This document shows positions 1 through 8,681 of a DNA stretch of 40,045 nt, one piece after another; position 1 is the first letter of the stretch, and the number at the start of each line of letters is the position of its first letter. The notes under the pieces are model-generated. The model was given only the letters and a program-made list of their open reading frames with translations, was not told the origin of the DNA and made no database searches. A program made the translations under genes and the position numbers. Source of the stretch: Ruminococcus flavefaciens 007c (lineage in GTDB: Bacteria > Bacillota > Clostridia > Oscillospirales > Ruminococcaceae); NCBI RefSeq assembly GCF_000571935.1, contig NZ_ATAX01000020.1, forward strand, positions 1-40,045. Reading direction: 5' to 3'.

Positions 1-432
1 AAGGAAAATACAGCGGAAACATGGCGTGACGGCTTCTATCACACAGGTGATACAGCATGGATGGACGAGGACGGCTACTTCTGGTACGTCGGCCGAGTTG
101 ACGATGTTATCAAGTCCTCAGGTTACCGTATCGGCCCCTTTGAGATCGAAAGCGTACTCATGGAGCTCCCCTACGTGCTTGAATGCGCGGTAACAGGCGT
201 TCCGGACGAGATCCGCGGACAGGTAGTAAAGGCTACTATCGTACTCACAAAGGACAAGACAGGCTCCGACGAGCTTGTAAAGGAGATAAAGGACTACGTC
301 AAGGAACGTACCGCACCTTACAAATATCCGAGAGTTATCGAGTTCGTTCCCGAGCTGCCAAAGACTGTCGGAAGCGGAAAAATACGCCGTGCTGCTATCC
401 GTGAAATGGATAACGCAAAGTACAAAAAATAA
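1..432 (+). CDS. Acyl-CoA synthetase (AMP-forming), C-terminal part
   Basis: This is the 3' end of a gene that starts before the window; 143 codons are visible. The product belongs to the ANL (acyl-CoA synthetase/NRPS adenylation) superfamily, which activates a carboxylic acid with ATP and transfers it to CoA. Visible core motifs are HTGD (A7), the hinge [16 protein letters not shown] (A8) and the C-terminal loop [11 protein letters not shown] (A10), whose lysine contacts the acyl-adenylate. The hinge sequence resembles the acetyl/medium-chain acyl-CoA synthetase (ACSM) branch. The stop codon TAA overlaps the next start by one base (TAATG at 430-434), so the two genes should be translationally coupled. 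The substrate cannot be read from this part. Confidence 0.9.
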   Translation, partial: KENTAETWRDGFYHTGDTAWMDEDGYFWYVGRVDDVIKSSGYRIGPFEIESVLMELPYVLECAVTGVPDEIRGQVVKATIVLTKDKTGSDELVKEIKDYVKERTAPYKYPRVIEFVPELPKTVGSGKIRRAAIREMDNAKYKK

Positions 433-1874
433 TGAACAAGACTTTCGTAACGAAAATGCCGAATCATATAGGGGCATTTCTAAAGGCAAGCAAATGTTTT
501 GCTTCACTCGGTGTAAATATTACCAGAGTAAGCTATAACAAAGCTGTGGATTCCAATATGCTGTTTATTGATGCAGAGGGAACTCCCCAGCAGCTTGCAA
601 AAGCTTCCGAAGAGCTTTCAGCTATTGGCTACCTCCGGTGCGACGATGATAACCGCAGCGTAATGCTGCTTGAATTCCATCTAAAAGATGAACCCGGAAG
701 TGTTACTTCAATACTTGAGCTTATATGCGCACATAGTTTCAATATTTCATACATAAGCTCTCAGGAAAACGGTACAGAATATCAGCTTTTCAAAATGGGA
801 CTTATAGTTGATAATTCAGATAAAATAAATGGTTTCATAGAAGAAGCGAAAAAACTTTGCAGTGTCAGAGTTATCGAATATAATCATGCTGAGAAGATAT
901 TTGACAACAGCTTCTTTTACAGTACATTCGTTAATGAGCTTTCGACTGCGATGGAAATATCCTCAGAAGCAAAAAACGAACTTATAGTCAATACAAATCT
1001 GGCTATGCAGATACTGGATGAGACTGGCGTATCTCCTTACCGTACTTTTGACAGCATAAGCCGTTTTGCAGAGCTTCTTGCAGCTTCAAGAGGGGTTAAT
1101 TTCTCACCAAGGATAACTCATCATAATATTACTGATAAAACAACAATAACGCTTATTGAACCTCCCTGTGGAAGCAATACGGCAATTATAAAAAGCAGTG
1201 ACGAATACATGTTTATTGATACAGGCTATGCCTGCTATAAAGAGGAAATGCTTTCGATTTTCAGAAGCATGATCCCTGAGTTTGACAGCATTGAAAAGAA
1301 ATGCTTTATAACTCATGCGGACGTTGATCACTGCGGACTGCTGTCGATTTTCGATACTGTATATGCAAGCGCTAAAACAGCGGAGTGTCTCAGGCTTGAA
1401 AGTAACAACGAGAACGGATTCCGTGAGATGAATCCACTGCACAAGCCGTATGTACGAATTTGCAAGGTTCTTACTTCATATACTGCAGTGCCGCCTGTAA
1501 AACTAAAAGTTGTCGGAGAGGAAAAAGAAATCAGTCAGCTTATAGAACAAACCGGTTTCTTTGATTTCGGAGACCTGCACTTTGAGCTGTATCAAGGCAG
1601 AGGAGGTCACCTTAAAGGCGAATCCTTGCTTATAGACTTCGGGCATCATCTTGCCTTTACAGGCGATATTTTTGTGAATATGAAAGATATGACTGCTCAG
1701 CAGGCACAATACAACCGATATGCACCAATTCTTATGACGTCTGTAGATACCGACAAGGAGCTTTGCGCTGCCGAGAGAACAGCACTGTTTCAACGTCTCG
1801 GCATAGGAACATGGCTGATATTCGGCGGTCATGGCAGCATGAAATCATATACCATCGCTCCAACGGAGATATAG
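432..1874 (+). CDS. Tandem ACT domain - metallo-beta-lactamase fold protein
   Basis: The 480-residue protein is probably cytoplasmic, with no signal peptide. Residues 1-70 and about 75-150 read as two ACT domains (MPNHIGAFLKASKCFASLGV and DEPGSVTSILELI have the typical ACT strand-Gly-helix start). ACT domains usually bind amino acids. After a helical linker, residues about 235-480 form a metallo-beta-lactamase fold: THADVDH at 294-300, then GGHLKGESL and FTGDIF. The classical HxHxDH motif is HxDxDH here, the variant also seen in ComEC-type hydrolases. It starts on the last base of the preceding synthetase stop and is presumably co-transcribed with it. I infer an amino-acid-responsive hydrolase, perhaps a thioesterase-like partner of the acyl-CoA synthetase; the substrate is unknown. 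Confidence 0.75.
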   Translation: MNKTFVTKMPNHIGAFLKASKCFASLGVNITRVSYNKAVDSNMLFIDAEGTPQQLAKASEELSAIGYLRCDDDNRSVMLLEFHLKDEPGSVTSILELICAHSFNISYISSQENGTEYQLFKMGLIVDNSDKINGFIEEAKKLCSVRVIEYNHAEKIFDNSFFYSTFVNELSTAMEISSEAKNELIVNTNLAMQILDETGVSPYRTFDSISRFAELLAASRGVNFSPRITHHNITDKTTITLIEPPCGSNTAIIKSSDEYMFIDTGYACYKEEMLSIFRSMIPEFDSIEKKCFITHADVDHCGLLSIFDTVYASAKTAECLRLESNNENGFREMNPLHKPYVRICKVLTSYTAVPPVKLKVVGEEKEISQLIEQTGFFDFGDLHFELYQGRGGHLKGESLLIDFGHHLAFTGDIFVNMKDMTAQQAQYNRYAPILMTSVDTDKELCAAERTALFQRLGIGTWLIFGGHGSMKSYTIAPTEI

Positions 1875-2045
1875 TTATCCAGGAAGAGAAGCTGACGAAT
1901 TAGCTTTTAGAAATACTTGATGAAGATAGCATGATGAAAAAATATATTTTTATATAATCAAACGCTAAGTTGCCAAATTCGGTTTGTATTAACATTCATT
2001 TGCATTTTTTATAAATTATTTTTTCCATTTTTGAGCGTTTCTAAC

Positions 2046-2074
2046 TTGACAAGAGATACAACTTGTGATATAAT
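2046..2074 (+). promoter_or_regulatory. Sigma-A promoter of the T-box leader
   Basis: A perfect -35 TTGACA (2046-2051) and -10 TATAAT (2069-2074) are separated by exactly 17 bp. Transcription would begin near 2081, just before the T-box leader. The 170 bases upstream, after the ACT/MBL gene, are AT-rich and hold no other clear feature. Confidence 0.9.
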
Positions 2075-2081
2075 ACAAATC

Positions 2082-2370
2082 GTAACAAAAAAAGCTGTGA
2101 CGAAGAATAGTCAGGGCGAAAGCATTTCAGAGAACTGATGGTTGGTGCGAATCAGTAATGCGTGTAACCTGTACTTCTCCCTTCTGAGCTGGAACTCCCA
2201 AAGGTTCAAACACCCAGTAGACGGTTCCCGTGAATGCTGCGTTAGTGCATAGAAGTTGATAGACTTCGAAGAGGTGGCGGATTTTTATATCCGCAATTTG
2301 AGTGGTACCGCGAGTATTGTATAATACCCGTCTCAAAGCAATCTTACGCTTTGGGACGGGTTTTGTTTTT
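2082..2370 (+). promoter_or_regulatory. T-box leader (tRNA-sensing transcription attenuator)
   Basis: The T-box core TGAGTGGTACCGCGAG (2299-2314) is present, with the UGGU bulge that pairs with the 3' end of an uncharged tRNA whose discriminator base is A. Stem I is recognisable from its AGAGA element (CAGAGAACTGATGGTTGGTG, near 2131-2150) closed by CTGAT/ATCAG and GCATT/AATGC. The leader ends in an intrinsic terminator. The specifier codon lies between about 2163 and 2190. I could not fold it with confidence; CUC (Leu) and UUC (Phe) are candidates and UAC (Tyr) cannot be excluded. Uncharged tRNA should permit read-through into the gene at 2492. T-boxes normally control aminoacyl-tRNA synthetases, amino-acid synthesis or uptake genes, so this target is unusual. 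Confidence 0.9.
2327..2370 (+). terminator. T-box regulated intrinsic terminator
   Basis: CCCGTCTCAAAGC (from 2327) pairs with GCTTTGGGACGGG (to 2360) around a short loop and is followed by TTTTGTTTTT. It is the terminator conformation that competes with the T-box antiterminator. Confidence 0.9.
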
Positions 2371-2491
2371 ATCGTTCCGGGCAAAGGAAGGTGAAAATAG
2401 CTATCTCTAATTTCATGACATCTATGCTATAAACATAAATTGCGTCGTCAATGAATTATAATACTCGAAAATATGTAAAGGAATGATAAAA

Positions 2492-5020
2492 ATGAAGATC
2501 GGTTTTTCTACTCTTTCTTGTCCTGATTGGTCATGGACAGACATTTATTCAATGGCAAAGGATTTTAAATTTGACGGTATCGAGATAAGAGGTCTCGGCA
2601 ATGAGATATTCTCCGTCAAGGCTCAGCCTTTTACAGAGGCGCAGCTGCCTAATACCATTTCAAAGCTGCAGTCGCTCGGGCTTGAAATACCTTGTCTGTC
2701 ATCAGGTGCCTGCCTTAAGTTCAAGGATAAATATCAGGAAGCAGAGGACGAGATAAAGGCTTATGCTCAGCTTGCAAGCAAGCTTGGCTCTTCTTACATA
2801 AGAATACTCGGTGACCTCGAACCAGCTCCCGGCGGAGAGGTTGATGATGACTATATCGTTGAAGCACTGAAGAAGCTCGTTCCTGTGGCAGAGGAGTACA
2901 ATGTAACTCTTCTCGTAGAAACAAACGGCGTATATTCCGATACAGCACGTCTTGCAGGAGTGCTTGACCGCGTAAAGAATCGCAAGGTGGCTGCTCTCTG
3001 GGATATGCATCATCCCTACCGCTATAATAATGAAGCTCCCGAGACTACCGTTGCGAACCTCGGGGAGTATATAAAGTACATTCAGGTCAAGGACAGTGTT
3101 ATGCGCGAGGACGGCACTGTTGAGTACCGTATCATGGGTACAGGAGATATTCCCGTAAAGAGAATGATCGAAGCTCTTGATACCATCAACTACAACGGCT
3201 ACATCTCCCTTGAATGGGTAAAGCGCTGGGCAAGAGACCTCAGCGATGCAGGTATTGTTATACCTCAGTTTGCAGAGTATATGGCTCCTTACAAGAAGTC
3301 TCACAAGCATCCTCTCCAGACCAATATGAGAGGGGACGGCCAGTATCCATGGCCAAAGGAGCGCATACTCAACTATACCTTCCCCGATATCCTGGACCGT
3401 ATATGTGAGCAGTTCCCGAATCAGTACGCTTTCCGCTACACTGAGCTTGATTATACAAGGACCTATCCCGAGTTCCGTGACGATGTTGATACATTCGCAC
3501 GTTCACTCCTTGCTATGGGAGTAAAGAAGGGCGACCATGTTGCTATCTGGGCAACAAATGTTCCTCAGTGGTACATTACCTTCTGGGCTACTACAAAGAT
3601 AGGCGCTGTACTCGTTACCATGAATACAGAATACCGTATCCACGAGGCTGAGTATCTGCTCAAGCAGTCAGATACAATGACACTCGTTATGATCGACGGT
3701 ATCAAGAACATAAATTATGTTGATATAATCAAGGAGCTCTGTCCCGAGCTTGAGACCTGCGAGCCCGGTAAACTCAATTCTGCAAAGCTTCCTTACCTCA
3801 AAAACGTTATCACAGTTGACTCCGAGAATAAAGGCTGCTTTACATGGGAACAGGCTATGGAGCTTTCAAAGAACGTGCCATACAGCGAGGTGGAGCGTGT
3901 GAGAAAGACCATAGATATCCACGACGTCTGCAATATGCAGTACACTTCCGGAACCACAGGTTTCCCCAAGGGCGTTATGCTCACTCACTATAACGTAGTC
4001 AACAACGGTAAGGCTATCGGAGACTGTATGGATCTCTCCACAGCTGACCGTATGATGATACAGGTGCCTATGTTCCACTGCTTCGGCATGGTTCTGGCCA
4101 TGACTGCTTCCATGACTCATGGTACAACTATGTCACCGATTACACGTTTCTCACCGAGAAAAGGACTTGCCTGCATAAACAAGGAGAAGATAACCTGTTT
4201 CCACGGTGTTCCCACAATGTTCATTGCTATGCTGGGACATGAGGACTTTGAGAAGACCGATTTCTCCTACATGAGAACAGGTATCATGGCAGGCTCTCCG
4301 TGTCCTATCAAGACAATGGAAGAAGTTGTCGAGAAGATGCATATGAGCGAGATCTGTATAACCTACGGTCAGACCGAGGCTTCTCCCGCAACAACTATGA
4401 GCAAGACTACCGACACACTGGAACAGCGTGTAAACACAGTAGGTGGACCGATTTTCGGTGTAGAGTGCCGTATTGTCGATCCAGAGACAAATCAGGAAGT
4501 GCCTGATGATGTTGACGGTGAGTTCGTGGCAAGAGGCTATAATATAATGAAGGGCTACTATAAAATGCCCGAGGCTACAGCAGCTGCTATCGACAGTGAA
4601 GGCTGGCTCCACACAGGTGACCTTGCAAGGCGCCGTTCTTCTGATGGATATTTCAAGATCACAGGCCGTATCAAGGATATGATAATCCGTGGAGGCGAGA
4701 ATATCTACCCCAAGGAGATAGAGGACTTCCTTTACACATATCCCAAGGTAAAGGACGTACAGGTCATCGGTGTGCCCGATGAGGACTATGGCGAAGAGAT
4801 AATGGCTTGTATCGTTCTTCAGGACGGAGAAACAGCGTCTGAACAGGAGATCAAGGATTTCTGCCTTGCAAGAATGGCAAAGCATAAGTGCCCAAAGTAT
4901 GTTGACTTTGTAGACGGCTTCCCGATGAATGCAGCAGGAAAAATACTTAAATACAAGATGAGAGAGCAGGCAGTAGAAAAGCTGAAGCTTCATAATGCAG
5001 ACAGTATTGTTACTGCATAA
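2492..5020 (+). CDS. TIM-barrel sugar isomerase/epimerase-like domain fused to acyl-CoA synthetase
   Basis: The protein has 842 residues from ATG 2492, which has AAAGGA nine bases upstream; the ATG at 2483 directly abuts that site and is less likely. Residues 1-265 form a xylose-isomerase-like (AP endonuclease 2) TIM barrel with likely metal ligands in LVETNG (E143), WDMHHP (D171) and SLEW (E241). Residues about 290-842 are a complete FadD-like AMP-forming acyl-CoA synthetase: YTSGTTGFPKGVM (near 484), TYGQTEASP, HTGD, GRIKDMIIRGGENIYP and NAAGKILK with the catalytic Lys near 813. The cytoplasmic enzyme should convert a carboxylate, ATP and CoA to acyl-CoA; the barrel's role is unknown. A T-box controls it, so expression should rise when one amino acid is scarce. 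A terminator follows, so it is a single-gene transcript. Confidence 0.85.
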   Translation: MKIGFSTLSCPDWSWTDIYSMAKDFKFDGIEIRGLGNEIFSVKAQPFTEAQLPNTISKLQSLGLEIPCLSSGACLKFKDKYQEAEDEIKAYAQLASKLGSSYIRILGDLEPAPGGEVDDDYIVEALKKLVPVAEEYNVTLLVETNGVYSDTARLAGVLDRVKNRKVAALWDMHHPYRYNNEAPETTVANLGEYIKYIQVKDSVMREDGTVEYRIMGTGDIPVKRMIEALDTINYNGYISLEWVKRWARDLSDAGIVIPQFAEYMAPYKKSHKHPLQTNMRGDGQYPWPKERILNYTFPDILDRICEQFPNQYAFRYTELDYTRTYPEFRDDVDTFARSLLAMGVKKGDHVAIWATNVPQWYITFWATTKIGAVLVTMNTEYRIHEAEYLLKQSDTMTLVMIDGIKNINYVDIIKELCPELETCEPGKLNSAKLPYLKNVITVDSENKGCFTWEQAMELSKNVPYSEVERVRKTIDIHDVCNMQYTSGTTGFPKGVMLTHYNVVNNGKAIGDCMDLSTADRMMIQVPMFHCFGMVLAMTASMTHGTTMSPITRFSPRKGLACINKEKITCFHGVPTMFIAMLGHEDFEKTDFSYMRTGIMAGSPCPIKTMEEVVEKMHMSEICITYGQTEASPATTMSKTTDTLEQRVNTVGGPIFGVECRIVDPETNQEVPDDVDGEFVARGYNIMKGYYKMPEATAAAIDSEGWLHTGDLARRRSSDGYFKITGRIKDMIIRGGENIYPKEIEDFLYTYPKVKDVQVIGVPDEDYGEEIMACIVLQDGETASEQEIKDFCLARMAKHKCPKYVDFVDGFPMNAAGKILKYKMREQAVEKLKLHNADSIVTA

Positions 5021-5048
5021 ACAATATGCATTAATCTCTTATAATAAC

Positions 5049-5076
5049 AGCAGCTCCCGAAAGGGAGCTGCTTCTT
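5049..5076 (+). terminator. Intrinsic terminator after the TIM-barrel/synthetase gene
   Basis: AGCAGCTCCC, a GAAA loop and GGGAGCTGCT form a 10-bp stem followed by a short T-rich tract (TCTTTC). Confidence 0.8.
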
Positions 5077-5171
5077 TCATATCGTTATACTGCATTTTAG
5101 TCGTGTGTATCTATGTATTTGTAAACCAACAGGTACTTTTATCGTATCATAGAATATTATTAGAAAATCAT

Positions 5172-7010
5172 CTATATATTATCAGGATGCTCATCTGACC
5201 AACCTCTCTCAGGCAGACATGACAAGTACGACATATCGTCCTCAGAAATGCTGAAACCAAATATATCAAGGTTATCCTTCATTCTTTCCTTTGATGAAGA
5301 TTTCGGGATAACAGGAATGCCTCTCTGATTAAGATATCTCAGTAACAACGCTGCATTTGTACAGCCGTATTTTGCAGCTATTTTCGATACATTATCATCA
5401 TTTATGAGCTTTGCTCTGCCAAGAGGGCTCCATGCCTGCGGAAGTATCCCCTCTTTTTTTAGGTACGAAAGGGCATATTCCTGCATATAGCCCACATGAA
5501 GTTCAAGCTGGTCTACCATAGGACGGATCCGTGCAGTTTCCAAAAGAGGTCTGATATGATGCGGCAGGAAATTAGACAGTCCTATCGCTTTTACTCTTCC
5601 CTGCTCATATAACTCCTCCATTACAGCCCATGAGCCGCTGACTTTTTCAAACCATTCATCATCATTACCGTCACTCTTAGGCCAGTGTATCAGATACATA
5701 TCAAGGTGATCGGTTTTCAGCTTACGACAGGACTCCTCAAAAGCTTTCAGCGTTTTTTCTCTGCCAAGATCAGTATGCCATACCTTGCTGCACAGGAATA
5801 TTTCATCTCTCGGAATACCCGACTTTTCTATAGCTTCACCGATCTGTTCCTCATTTCCGTAGAACTGTGCCGTATCTATATAGCGGTATCCAACATCAAT
5901 TGCATCCATGATAGTTTGAACTCCGCCTTTTTCTGTAGAAAGATATGAACCATAACCTACTGCTGGAATCGTGACTCCGTTAGTTAAAATAAACTGTTTT
6001 TTTGAGTCATTATATCCGACTGCATCAAGTATACTATCGAGGATACGCATATTTTTAACGGAAAACTCCTCTGTGATATATGGTACTGCTTTTCCTTTTA
6101 TACATTCATTCATCTGCTCCATTTCCATACTGTAATTGGATTCAGCTGAAACAGTTTCAGTTCGCGTAATTCTTTCACCGTTTGTATCCTTAACAGTGAC
6201 CTCAAATGACAACTCTCCTTCACCGTTATACTCAACATCGGAACGAATATACCCCTTGGAGCCGTGAATAAAAAGCCTGTCGTATCTGTCACAGGAATCT
6301 TTGCCAAGTATCATGCCTGCATTGAATGAAGCTCTTGAACCGTCCTCAAAGCCTAACATCACAGAAGCCAAATGATCGACTCCCGTACTGCCGAATTCAG
6401 CGTCTGCCTTTACATACTTTACAGGTGAATCTATCAGCGAAAGTATCATAGACGTACAGTAACAGCCTACGTCATATATTCCGCCTCCGCCCTGTTCCTT
6501 ATGAAGTCTGATATCCTCGTAGTAATTCTGTGTCAGGAACGCAGTGTCAACGTAATCTATCTTTCCTATCTCACCTGATGTGATGATCTCCTTGAGTCTG
6601 CATATATATGGACTATGTAAATACGCATAAGCCTCCATAAGTATAACTCCGTTATCCCTTGCAGCTGCAAACATATGGCGAAGCTCGCTTTCATTCATGG
6701 CAAGAGGCTTTTCACATAATACGTGCTTATGAGCGTTAAGAGCCTTTATTACCCATTCGCAGTGGATATTATTTGGCAATGGTATGTATACAGCCTCAAC
6801 TTCGGGATCAGTCAGCAGAGCCTCATATCCCTTATATGCTTTTTTAAATCCGAAACGCTCCTTATAAGTCTGAGCTTTTTCAAGACTTCTGCCTGCTATC
6901 GCATACAGCTCACATCCATTTGCCTTTTGCATACCGGGTATCGTACCCCATGACGCAATGCCTGCGGTACCCATAACGCCCCATTTTACGGTTCCTTTTT
7001 CGTCAAACAT
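5172..7010 (-). CDS. Gfo/Idh/MocA oxidoreductase fused to aldo/keto reductase
   Basis: The product is a 612-residue two-enzyme fusion. The start at 7010 has GGAGG seven bases upstream; an in-frame ATG nine codons earlier (7037) lacks a ribosome site. Residues 1-335 are a Gfo/Idh/MocA dehydrogenase: a nucleotide-binding GVMGTAGIA start, then HVLCEKPLA with the family's EKP motif. Residues about 345-612 are an aldo/keto reductase: tetrad residues appear in DTAQFYGNEEQ (Asp, Tyr), LCSKVW (Lys) and LIHWPK (His), then GLSNF and IPKSSSKERM for NADPH. Both halves act on sugars or small carbonyls with NAD(P)H, so the fusion could couple two redox steps on one substrate. It is the last gene of a six-gene minus-strand run, 83 bases after the nitroreductase. 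Confidence 0.88.
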   Translation of the reverse strand: MFDEKGTVKWGVMGTAGIASWGTIPGMQKANGCELYAIAGRSLEKAQTYKERFGFKKAYKGYEALLTDPEVEAVYIPLPNNIHCEWVIKALNAHKHVLCEKPLAMNESELRHMFAAARDNGVILMEAYAYLHSPYICRLKEIITSGEIGKIDYVDTAFLTQNYYEDIRLHKEQGGGGIYDVGCYCTSMILSLIDSPVKYVKADAEFGSTGVDHLASVMLGFEDGSRASFNAGMILGKDSCDRYDRLFIHGSKGYIRSDVEYNGEGELSFEVTVKDTNGERITRTETVSAESNYSMEMEQMNECIKGKAVPYITEEFSVKNMRILDSILDAVGYNDSKKQFILTNGVTIPAVGYGSYLSTEKGGVQTIMDAIDVGYRYIDTAQFYGNEEQIGEAIEKSGIPRDEIFLCSKVWHTDLGREKTLKAFEESCRKLKTDHLDMYLIHWPKSDGNDDEWFEKVSGSWAVMEELYEQGRVKAIGLSNFLPHHIRPLLETARIRPMVDQLELHVGYMQEYALSYLKKEGILPQAWSPLGRAKLINDDNVSKIAAKYGCTNAALLLRYLNQRGIPVIPKSSSKERMKDNLDIFGFSISEDDMSYLSCLPERGWSDEHPDNI

Positions 7011-7093
7011 AAATCGTCCTCCATTATATCTGCTCATAAAGCCTTGAAAATCCGTTGATCATGTTCAGTTTATTCATAAAAACTATCCCATTA

Positions 7094-7606
7094 TCAAAGG
7101 TAAGTTACTGTTTCGGAGAGGGGCTTTCTGCTTTCATGGTTTGGCAGCGGACCTGCTCCGTCAGCCGCGTAGCCAAGATCAAGCAGCATAAGTACTTCCT
7201 CATTCTCAGGCAATCCAAGCAAAGACGCTGCCTTGTCTGGATCAAAAAAGTTGAGCCAGCAGCTGTCAACACCCTCGTTTGCAGCCGCAAGAGTAAGATG
7301 TGTTGCAACAATAGCTGCATCCTCTACACCTGAATCGCGCTTGCCGCCGGGGTATGTAAATACCTCGTTCTTATTGAAGGCAACAACAAGCACTGTCGGC
7401 GCACCATATCGGCACGGCGTCAGCTCGTCTATCCTTGCGAGGCACTCCTCAGACTGTACCACATATATATGCTGCTCCTGAAGATTCTTGGCTGTTGGCG
7501 CAAGACGTCCTGCCTCGAGAATAGCTGTAAGCTTTTCGTTTTCGACCTGTTTATCGCTATATTTCTTGCATGAATAACGATTTTTTACTACTTCGTTGAA
7601 TTCCAT
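7094..7606 (-). CDS. Nitroreductase family protein
   Basis: The 170-residue protein matches the short FMN-dependent nitroreductase family. The N-terminal NRYSCKKYSDKQV is the usual R-S-x-R-x-F/Y FMN phosphate region, followed by EAGRLAPTAKNLQ and the mid-protein GVDSCWLNFFD. Such enzymes reduce nitro groups, quinones or enones with NAD(P)H; the natural substrate is not readable here. GGAGG lies six bases before the ATG. It lies in the same orientation as its neighbours, 124 bases after the aldo/keto reductase, and is probably co-transcribed. Confidence 0.88.
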   Translation of the reverse strand: MEFNEVVKNRYSCKKYSDKQVENEKLTAILEAGRLAPTAKNLQEQHIYVVQSEECLARIDELTPCRYGAPTVLVVAFNKNEVFTYPGGKRDSGVEDAAIVATHLTLAAANEGVDSCWLNFFDPDKAASLLGLPENEEVLMLLDLGYAADGAGPLPNHESRKPLSETVTYL

Positions 7607-7730
7607 TTTTTTCCTCCGTTTTTACTTAATAAGATACGCTGTGCAGAACCAGCCGCTTCAAATAAACTTAAACTCTCAATAGAATATTACTTATTGAGAC
7701 AAAGGTAAAATGTTCACATCGCACTCAATA

Positions 7731-8657
7731 TCAAGGTAAAAACTTTCCGGATGCCAAGTACAGTTCATACCAGTCATGGTGAGACAGTTTGACTTTCACA
7801 GCTTCACAGGTATCCTTGATATGCTCTGGATTCATAGTTCCGATAATAGCTTGCATTTTTGCTGGATGACGCAATATCCATGCAATAGCAACTGCCGCCT
7901 TGGAAACGTTCTCACGCTCTGCAATTTCGGCAAGTGCTTTGTTCAATTCAAGGAAATCAGGGTTATCAATGAACGTGCCTCCGAACATTCCAAATTGCAG
8001 CGGTGACCATGCCTGGATCGTGATATCATTCAAACGACAGTAATCAAGTGCAGAGCCGTCACGATTAATGGAAAATTCTGTAGTCTTGTTATTCATGTAA
8101 AGAGCCTGATCGATCAGTTGTGACTGTTCCAGAGAAAACTGTACCTGATTGAAAACAAGCGGCTGCTTCACATATTTTTTCAGCAGTTCGATTTGCATGG
8201 GCATAAGATTACTGATACCGAAACATCGAACCTTTCCTTCTCTTTCAAGTGTATCAAAAGCCTCTGCGACCTCTTCCGGATCAAATAGCAGATCAGGTCT
8301 GTGCAGCAGCAGAGCATCAAGGTACTCGACATTCAATCGACGCAGACTGTCATCGACACTGGAAAGAATATTCTCCTTAGTCCAGTCAAATTCATTTCTG
8401 TCAAAGCATAGTCCGCACTTGCTTTGTATAAAAATATCTTCACGTCTGATTCCTGTCAGCGGAAGAGCCTGTGAAAAGCGTTCCTCTGCTTCACCGTTTC
8501 CGTAGCAAGTGGCGTGATCAAAAAAGTTTATACCGCATTCATAAGCTGTGCAGATGACATTTGCTGCATCTTCCTTCGATAAAGCAGGCATTCTCATGCA
8601 TCCCTGGATGATTGCAGATACATTCTGCGGTCCGTTTACAATATTGAGCGTTTTCAT
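7731..8657 (-). CDS. Aldo/keto reductase (YdhF-like)
   Basis: This is a 308-residue NADPH-dependent aldo/keto reductase. The catalytic set is visible: INFFDHATCYGNGEAEE (Asp, Tyr), FIQSKCG (Lys) and LLLHRPD (His), followed by FGISNLMP and QVQFSLEQ. AWSPLQFGMFGG and GTMNPEHIKD mark the cofactor-binding end. Length and motifs fit the YdhF subgroup. AGGAGG lies six bases before the ATG. It starts 24 bases after the transketolase-like gene, so it belongs to the same operon. The substrate is unknown, perhaps a sugar or small aldehyde. Confidence 0.9.
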   Translation of the reverse strand: MKTLNIVNGPQNVSAIIQGCMRMPALSKEDAANVICTAYECGINFFDHATCYGNGEAEERFSQALPLTGIRREDIFIQSKCGLCFDRNEFDWTKENILSSVDDSLRRLNVEYLDALLLHRPDLLFDPEEVAEAFDTLEREGKVRCFGISNLMPMQIELLKKYVKQPLVFNQVQFSLEQSQLIDQALYMNNKTTEFSINRDGSALDYCRLNDITIQAWSPLQFGMFGGTFIDNPDFLELNKALAEIAERENVSKAAVAIAWILRHPAKMQAIIGTMNPEHIKDTCEAVKVKLSHHDWYELYLASGKFLP

Positions 8658-8681
8658 TAATAACCTCCTGATTGTAGTTTT

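Noticed and set aside
1850..1905. Frameshift extending the ACT/MBL protein past 1874
   Set aside because: Another frame reads on for about a dozen residues (NGDIVIQEEKLTN), but the metal-binding fold is already complete before the stop and the evidence is too thin.
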